Positions 23,243 through 26,951 of a stretch of 26,951 nucleotides of DNA are shown here, piece after piece. Location of the stretch: assembly GCA_002508635.1 (NCBI GenBank), contig DACO01000136.1:1-26951 (forward strand), in the 5' to 3' direction. Source of the DNA: Methanolobus sp. UBA118 (GTDB lineage: Archaea > Halobacteriota > Methanosarcinia > Methanosarcinales > Methanosarcinaceae). How positions within the stretch are numbered: position 1 is the first letter of the stretch; each line of letters starts with the position of its first letter. The notes beneath the pieces are model-generated. The model had not been told where the DNA came from and did no database searches. It worked only from the letters and a program-made list of their open reading frames with translations. Both the position numbers and the translations under genes were made by a program.

Positions 23243-24349
23243 ATGAAAATCAATACGATCCAATTCCTGGCAAGCTCTTCACACACGATGTCACACCTTT
23301 TCATCCCCATATTCGCCAAGTCCCTTGGTGCTTCTTTCTTAGAGGTGGGGATAATAACCGCAGCATTTGGTGCTGCTTCCTTCCTGTCGTCCTTCATATT
23401 CGGCAAAGCCGCGGATATCAATCGTCTGCGGCCCATAGTGCTTGCCGGTCTGATAATGTCGGCACTGTCTTTCTTCCTGCAGATATTTGCATACGATGCC
23501 GTCTCACTCACGCTCATCAGGGCCCTGGCCGGCTTCAGTATGAGTATATACCCTGCCGCACTGATAGTCTACATCTACTACCAGAAAGGAAGTATTGGTA
23601 AGTTCAGCTCCTATGGCTCCCTCGGATGGATGGCAGGCTTCCTGCTGGCAGCGTTCGTTGAGGATGTACAGTATCTGTTCATGCTGTCCTCGCTCTTTTA
23701 CTGCGTTGCCTTTGTCACCGCCCTGGGTCTGAAGGATGTACAGAAACCTTCTGTCAATGTAAGTTATTTCTCAGTGGATACTTTCGTAAAGAACAGCCCT
23801 ACTTATCTCTCTGTCTTCATCAGGCACGCAGGTGCCGGAGCGGTCTGGATAGCTCTGCCCCTGTACCTGGCAGAAATGGGCGCATCCAGTTTCTGGATAG
23901 GTATTATCTTTGCCATAAATCCCTTCATTCAGTTCCTTGTGATGCGCAGGCTGGATAATCTCAGGAACGAATGGCTCGTTAAGTGGGGTTTTATCCTGAC
24001 AGGCATGGCATTTATGGTATATTTCCTGGCACCTGGTTTTGTGTTCATGGTCCCGGGGATGTTGTTCATAGCCTTTGGATGGTCCTTCCTCTTTGTAGGC
24101 GCCAACCAGTTGCTGGTTCAGCGCAACAAGGAAAAAGCCACAGCTTCCGGTATCCTCAACTCTGTAATTGCCGCAGCAAGTATTGCAGGTTCCGTGGCCG
24201 GAGGTCTGATCCTTGAATTCTCAGGTTACAAGGAAACGATGATATTTGGTGTAGTGTGTGCATTTGTCGGAATGTTCATCTTCAAATCGAAAGATGTTCC
24301 TCTGGATGTTGTTGGCAAATTGCCTTCAGGTATGCCACTAAAAGACTGA
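23243..24349 (+). CDS. Major facilitator superfamily transporter
   Basis: 368 residues with twelve hydrophobic segments in two halves of six. Between segments 2 and 3 lies GKAADINRLRP, a match to the MFS loop motif (G-x3-D-R/x-x-G/L-R). Segment 4 contains LIRALAGFSMSIYPAALIVY and segment 7 begins with RHAGAGAVWIALPLYL. Secondary transport is safe; the substrate cannot be told, though drug or metabolite export is common in such short MFS proteins. ATG at 23243 is the first start after an in-frame TGA and has no strong ribosome binding site. It stands alone and interrupts the usual neighbourhood of the two ribosomal operons. Confidence 0.88.
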   Translation: MKINTIQFLASSSHTMSHLFIPIFAKSLGASFLEVGIITAAFGAASFLSSFIFGKAADINRLRPIVLAGLIMSALSFFLQIFAYDAVSLTLIRALAGFSMSIYPAALIVYIYYQKGSIGKFSSYGSLGWMAGFLLAAFVEDVQYLFMLSSLFYCVAFVTALGLKDVQKPSVNVSYFSVDTFVKNSPTYLSVFIRHAGAGAVWIALPLYLAEMGASSFWIGIIFAINPFIQFLVMRRLDNLRNEWLVKWGFILTGMAFMVYFLAPGFVFMVPGMLFIAFGWSFLFVGANQLLVQRNKEKATASGILNSVIAAASIAGSVAGGLILEFSGYKETMIFGVVCAFVGMFIFKSKDVPLDVVGKLPSGMPLKD

Positions 24350-24394
24350 TCAAAAGATTGATCTATTGTCGGAGGGCTGCCATCCAGTCCTCCG
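24347..24394 (+). terminator. Two successive hairpins after the MFS gene
   Basis: GATCAA/TTGATC (24348-24353/24358-24363, four-base loop) includes part of the stop codon. It is followed by a ten-pair stem CGGAGGGCTG/CAGTCCTCCG (24370-24379/24385-24394, one G-U pair, five-base loop). The second is one of the most stable hairpins in the window. There is no long T-run behind it, so RNA end protection or processing is as likely as classical termination. Confidence 0.55.
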
Positions 24395-24519
24395 TCACAG
24401 TCATTATCCTGATTTCGGCATCTTGGAATGCAAATCCTCTCATTTAAGGTGACAAAGTATTTAAGCAATAAACATATAGTGAATCCTCGCTTGCATTACT
24501 ATTTCTTGCATGAATACTC

Positions 24520-24526
24520 TTAAATA
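24520..24526 (+). promoter_or_regulatory. Putative TATA box of the uS13 operon
   Basis: TTAAATA in ACTCTTAAATACAAAA. A start near 24550 gives a leader of about 100 bases containing the three hairpins below. A second candidate, GTATTTAAG at 24457-24465, would give a longer leader. Confidence 0.4.
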
Positions 24527-24576
24527 CAAAAAATAGTATATACAGCCGAGTCACGTTCTATCATTAGAATATCATT

Positions 24577-24644
24577 ACCCCTAATTCGGGGTGTGCCGGG
24601 TGTTTATCCCGGGGCTACGGGATGCGTTGCATCCTTAAGGAGGA
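24577..24644 (+). promoter_or_regulatory. Three-hairpin leader and strong ribosome binding site of uS13 operon
   Basis: Three hairpins in 58 bases: ACCCC/GGGGT (24577-24581/24588-24592), CCGGG/CCCGG (24596-24600/24608-24612) and GGATGC/GCATCC (24620-24625/24629-24634, three-base loop). The last ends three bases before AAGGAGG (24638-24644), the strongest ribosome binding site in the window. The arrangement suggests control of translation of uS13-uS4-uS11-RpoD, possibly by one of these proteins; that is inference. Confidence 0.45.
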
Positions 24645-24650
24645 AAGTAA

Positions 24651-25097
24651 ATGGCAGACGAAGAAATTAGACATCTTGTCCGTATCATGAATACTGACCT
24701 GCAGGGTAATCAGCCGGTAATATATGCGCTGACAGGTATTCGTGGTATTGGTATAAGAACATCAAAGATCATTGTGGACAGTACCGGGATCGACTCGAAC
24801 GGACTCATCGGATACCTTTCAGATGAGGACGTTGCAAAACTCGATTCAGCAATTAACAATTTTGAGGGCAACATGCCTACCTGGATGCTCAACAGGCAGA
24901 AGGACCCGCTGACCGGGGACGACAAGCACCTGTTGGGACAGGACATTATGCTTACACTTAGAGAGGATATCAACACTCTCAAGAAGATCAGGGCATACCG
25001 TGGTCTAAGGCACGAGAGAGGCCTGAAGGTCAGAGGTCAGAGAACAAAATCCACCGGCAGGCGTGGTTCAACCATCGGCGTTAGCAAGAAGAAGTAA
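24651..25097 (+). CDS. rps13: Ribosomal protein uS13
   Basis: Small-subunit head protein contacting the P-site tRNA and the large subunit. 148 residues in the archaeal form: RHLVRIMNTDLQGNQPVIYA near 6, helix-two-turn-helix GIRGIGIRTSKIIVD near 28, and the basic end YRGLRHERGLKVRGQRTKST near 115. First gene of the second ribosomal operon. Confidence 0.97.
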   Translation: MADEEIRHLVRIMNTDLQGNQPVIYALTGIRGIGIRTSKIIVDSTGIDSNGLIGYLSDEDVAKLDSAINNFEGNMPTWMLNRQKDPLTGDDKHLLGQDIMLTLREDINTLKKIRAYRGLRHERGLKVRGQRTKSTGRRGSTIGVSKKK

Positions 25098-25110
25098 TTG
25101 AGGTGATCTT

Positions 25111-25677
25111 ATGGGATATCCAGGTAAAAAGAGAAAGAGTTACGATACTCCAAAGCACCCCTGGCAGGCTACCAGGATGGCCGGTGAGGTTGAACTTGTC
25201 AAAAAGTACGGTCTCCGTAACAAGAAGGAGCTCTGGAAGGCACACAGTATTCTGAGAAGGTACAGGGCAGACGCCCGCAGACTTCTGGCAGAATCTGCAG
25301 AAGGAGAACTCACAGGTCACCTTAAGACAGAGTCTGACCAGATCCTTGCAAGGCTCATTCGCTATTCAATAATCCATGGCGATGCAAATATCGATGATAT
25401 TCTCGGTCTGGAGACAAACTCCATTCTGGAGCGCAGGTTACAGACACAGGTCCACAGGCTCGGACTTGCACGCACTCCAAAGCAGGCAAGACAGTTCATT
25501 ACCCATGGTCACATTGCCATCGACGGTAAGAGAGTAACTGTCCCTGGTATGCTGATCTCAAAGAAAGAGGAAATGCGTATCGATTACTATGGTACGTCTC
25601 CGCTTGCCAGTGAGAGTCATGCAGAAAGGCCGGCACAGGTAGCATCATCTGTAGCAGGGGTAGAGAAGGAGGAATAA
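25111..25677 (+). CDS. rps4: Ribosomal protein uS4
   Basis: Primary assembly protein of the small-subunit body. 188 residues; archaeal start MGYPGKKRKSYDTPKHPWQA, S4 RNA-binding domain RLGLARTPKQARQFITHGHI near 112 with IDGKRVTVPGMLI. After about residue 160 the tail is Ala/Glu/Ser-rich. TGAGGTGAT precedes the ATG. Confidence 0.97.
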   Translation: MGYPGKKRKSYDTPKHPWQATRMAGEVELVKKYGLRNKKELWKAHSILRRYRADARRLLAESAEGELTGHLKTESDQILARLIRYSIIHGDANIDDILGLETNSILERRLQTQVHRLGLARTPKQARQFITHGHIAIDGKRVTVPGMLISKKEEMRIDYYGTSPLASESHAERPAQVASSVAGVEKEE

Positions 25678-25681
25678 AGAC

Positions 25682-26065
25682 ATGGCCACAAACGGAATCT
25701 GGGGCATTGCCCACATCAAATGTTCATTTAACAATACAATCATCACCGTGACAGATATCACAGGTGCCGAAACACTGGCAAAATCATCCGGTGGTATGGT
25801 CGTAAAGGCTGCACGTGATGAAAGCTCACCATATACTGCAATGCAGATGGCAAGTCAGCTTGCTGACGTACTCAAAGACAAGGGAATCGAGGGCGTTCAC
25901 ATCAAGGTGCGTGCACCTGGTGGAAACAAGCAGAGGAGTCCGGGTCCGGGAGCACAGGCTGCAATCAGGTCATTTGCCAGGGCAGGTATCAAGATCGGAA
26001 GGATACAGGATGTAACCCCTGTGCCACACGATGGAACCCGTCCAAAAGGCGGAAGAAGAGTATAA
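25682..26065 (+). CDS. rps11: Ribosomal protein uS11
   Basis: Small-subunit platform protein at the mRNA exit. 127 residues: GIAHIKCSFNNTIITVTDIT near 7, DKGIEGVHIKVRAPGGNKQR near 65, GAQAAIRSFARAGIKIGRIQ near 90, and the end DVTPVPHDGTRPKGGRRV. GAAGGAGGA inside the uS4 end is its ribosome binding site. Confidence 0.97.
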   Translation: MATNGIWGIAHIKCSFNNTIITVTDITGAETLAKSSGGMVVKAARDESSPYTAMQMASQLADVLKDKGIEGVHIKVRAPGGNKQRSPGPGAQAAIRSFARAGIKIGRIQDVTPVPHDGTRPKGGRRV

Positions 26066-26085
26066 TCTAAGCGGATAAGAAACTC

Positions 26086-26883
26086 ATGACAATGGAAATA
26101 GACGTACTGGAGATATCTGAGAGGTCTGCAAAATTCGTATTGTCCAATGTAAGTGCGGCCTTTGCGAACGGTATAAGGAGAGCGGCCCTCTCCGATGTAC
26201 CCACACTTGCAATTGACGATGTCAACATATACAACAATACGTCTGTCCTCTTTGACGAACAGCTTGCATTAAGGCTTGGTCTTATCCCTCTGGCTGCGAA
26301 TATGGACGAACTTGTACCCATGGAGGAGTGTAGCTGCGGCGGCACAGAATGTCCTGCGTGCAAGGTCTCCCTGACTCTCAGTGCCGAAGGCCCGAAAATT
26401 GTATACTCAGGCGACCTTATTTCCTCTGATGAAACGGTGCAGCCTGCAGATTCGAATATTCCCATCATTGACCTGAGGGAAGGTCAGAAGGTAGTGCTTG
26501 AAGCAATAGCTCATGTGGGTTATGGCTACCAGCATGCCAAGTGGCAGGCAGGTGTGGCCTGTGGATATAAGAACATGCCAGTTGTCACGTTCAACAACTG
26601 TGACATGTGTGCTGCATGTATCAAGGAATGTCCGCAGAGCATCATCAAGATGGGGCCTGAAGGAGCTGAGATATCCGAAGAGGATATTTTCAAGTGTATA
26701 CTCTGCAAACTCTGTGCTGAAAAGTGTGATATCGATGCGATCACAGTTTCCCAGGATGAGAATTCTTTCATTCTGACCATGGAATCGGATGGCTCTTACA
26801 CTATCCAGGAGTTAATTATAAATGCAGGGAAGAACATTAAGGACAAAGCCGCCCGGATGGGGGAAATCTTAGATTCCCTGTAA
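26086..26883 (+). CDS. rpoD: DNA-directed RNA polymerase subunit D (Rpo3) with two 4Fe-4S motifs
   Basis: Platform subunit that dimerises with Rpo11 to start polymerase assembly (counterpart of bacterial alpha and eukaryotic Rpb3). 265 residues. The dimerisation domain has FVLSNVSAAFANGIRRAALS near 15. A ferredoxin-like domain carries Cys 172/175/178/182 and 204/207/210/214, both CxxCxxCxxxC, so two 4Fe-4S clusters are expected, as reported for Methanosarcina RpoD. A further Cys group at 82, 84, 89 and 92 (CSCGGTECPAC) may bind zinc. The ATG at 26086 has only a weak site; ATG at 26092 is an alternative that shortens it by two residues. Confidence 0.95.
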   Translation: MTMEIDVLEISERSAKFVLSNVSAAFANGIRRAALSDVPTLAIDDVNIYNNTSVLFDEQLALRLGLIPLAANMDELVPMEECSCGGTECPACKVSLTLSAEGPKIVYSGDLISSDETVQPADSNIPIIDLREGQKVVLEAIAHVGYGYQHAKWQAGVACGYKNMPVVTFNNCDMCAACIKECPQSIIKMGPEGAEISEEDIFKCILCKLCAEKCDIDAITVSQDENSFILTMESDGSYTIQELIINAGKNIKDKAARMGEILDSL

Positions 26884-26889
26884 GCCGGC

Positions 26890-26918
26890 CAGGAGATCTT
26901 TCTCCTGAACATTTATTT
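26890..26918 (+). terminator. Hairpin after rpoD
   Basis: CAGGAGA (26890-26896) pairs perfectly with TCTCCTG (26901-26907) around a four-base loop, followed by ACATTTATTTG. It separates rpoD from the tRNA. The AT-rich tail may also serve as TATA element of the tRNA. Confidence 0.5.
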
Positions 26919-26930
26919 GACAATGCTCGT

Positions 26931-26951
26931 GCGGGGGTTGCCCAGCCAGGC
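26931..26951 (+). tRNA. Probable tRNA-Leu, first 21 bases only
   Basis: GCGGGGGTTGCCCAGCCAGGC at the window edge matches the acceptor strand and D-arm of archaeal class II tRNA-Leu. In many euryarchaea tRNA-Leu lies between rpoD and rpl18e, which supports the call. The anticodon is outside the window. Confidence 0.75.

Noticed and set aside
1..26951. Search by eye for CRISPR arrays, insertion sequences, integrase or attachment sites
   Set aside because: No spaced direct repeats, no transposase-like frame and no long terminal repeats were seen; the tRNA-Ser 3' end is not duplicated downstream as far as can be seen.

Overview
The window comes from a euryarchaeon. The best fit is a methanogen of the Methanosarcinales (Methanosarcinaceae, for example near Methanolobus or Methanococcoides). 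The evidence is the archaeal order of ribosomal protein genes, the eukaryote-type proteins eS4, eL32, eL19, RNase P subunit Rpp29 and Cbf5, an Rpo3/RpoD with two 4Fe-4S motifs, an S3 with a long acidic tail, archaeal TATA-type promoters and GGTGA-type ribosome binding sites. The genus is inferred from remembered protein resemblance, not from a search.

Left part (1-4280): the 5' end of proA on the minus strand; a decayed minus-strand reading frame that fills most of the 600-base gap; the translationally coupled iorA-iorB pair (indolepyruvate:ferredoxin oxidoreductase); a strong terminator hairpin shared with the convergent galU gene.

Central part (4400-16320): a long structured leader, then 23 tightly packed plus-strand genes: uL3-uL4-uL23-uL2-uS19-uL22-uS3-uL29-Rpp29-uS17-uL14-uL24-eS4-uL5-uS14-uS8-uL6-eL32-eL19-uL18-uS5-uL30-uL15. 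Many neighbours overlap by 1-8 bases or place the stop codon inside the next ribosome binding site. A hairpin at the end of uL15 and a new TATA box separate this block from secY-adk-EMC3/YidC-like-cmk-cbf5-tRNA-Ser(GGA), which covers membrane insertion, nucleotide kinases and RNA pseudouridylation.

Right part (20900-26951): a block that is not part of the ribosomal superoperon sits here. It holds a minus-strand pair, a four-helix membrane protein and an MreB/actin-like ATPase, with overlapping stop and start, and a plus-strand MFS transporter. The second ribosomal operon follows: uS13-uS4-uS11-rpoD, with a three-hairpin leader and the first 21 bases of a probable tRNA-Leu at the window edge.

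Most of the window is conserved core machinery. The least explained parts are the actin-like ATPase/membrane protein pair, the two structured ribosomal leaders (one with an attenuator-like hairpin plus T-run), and the pseudogene near the left end.
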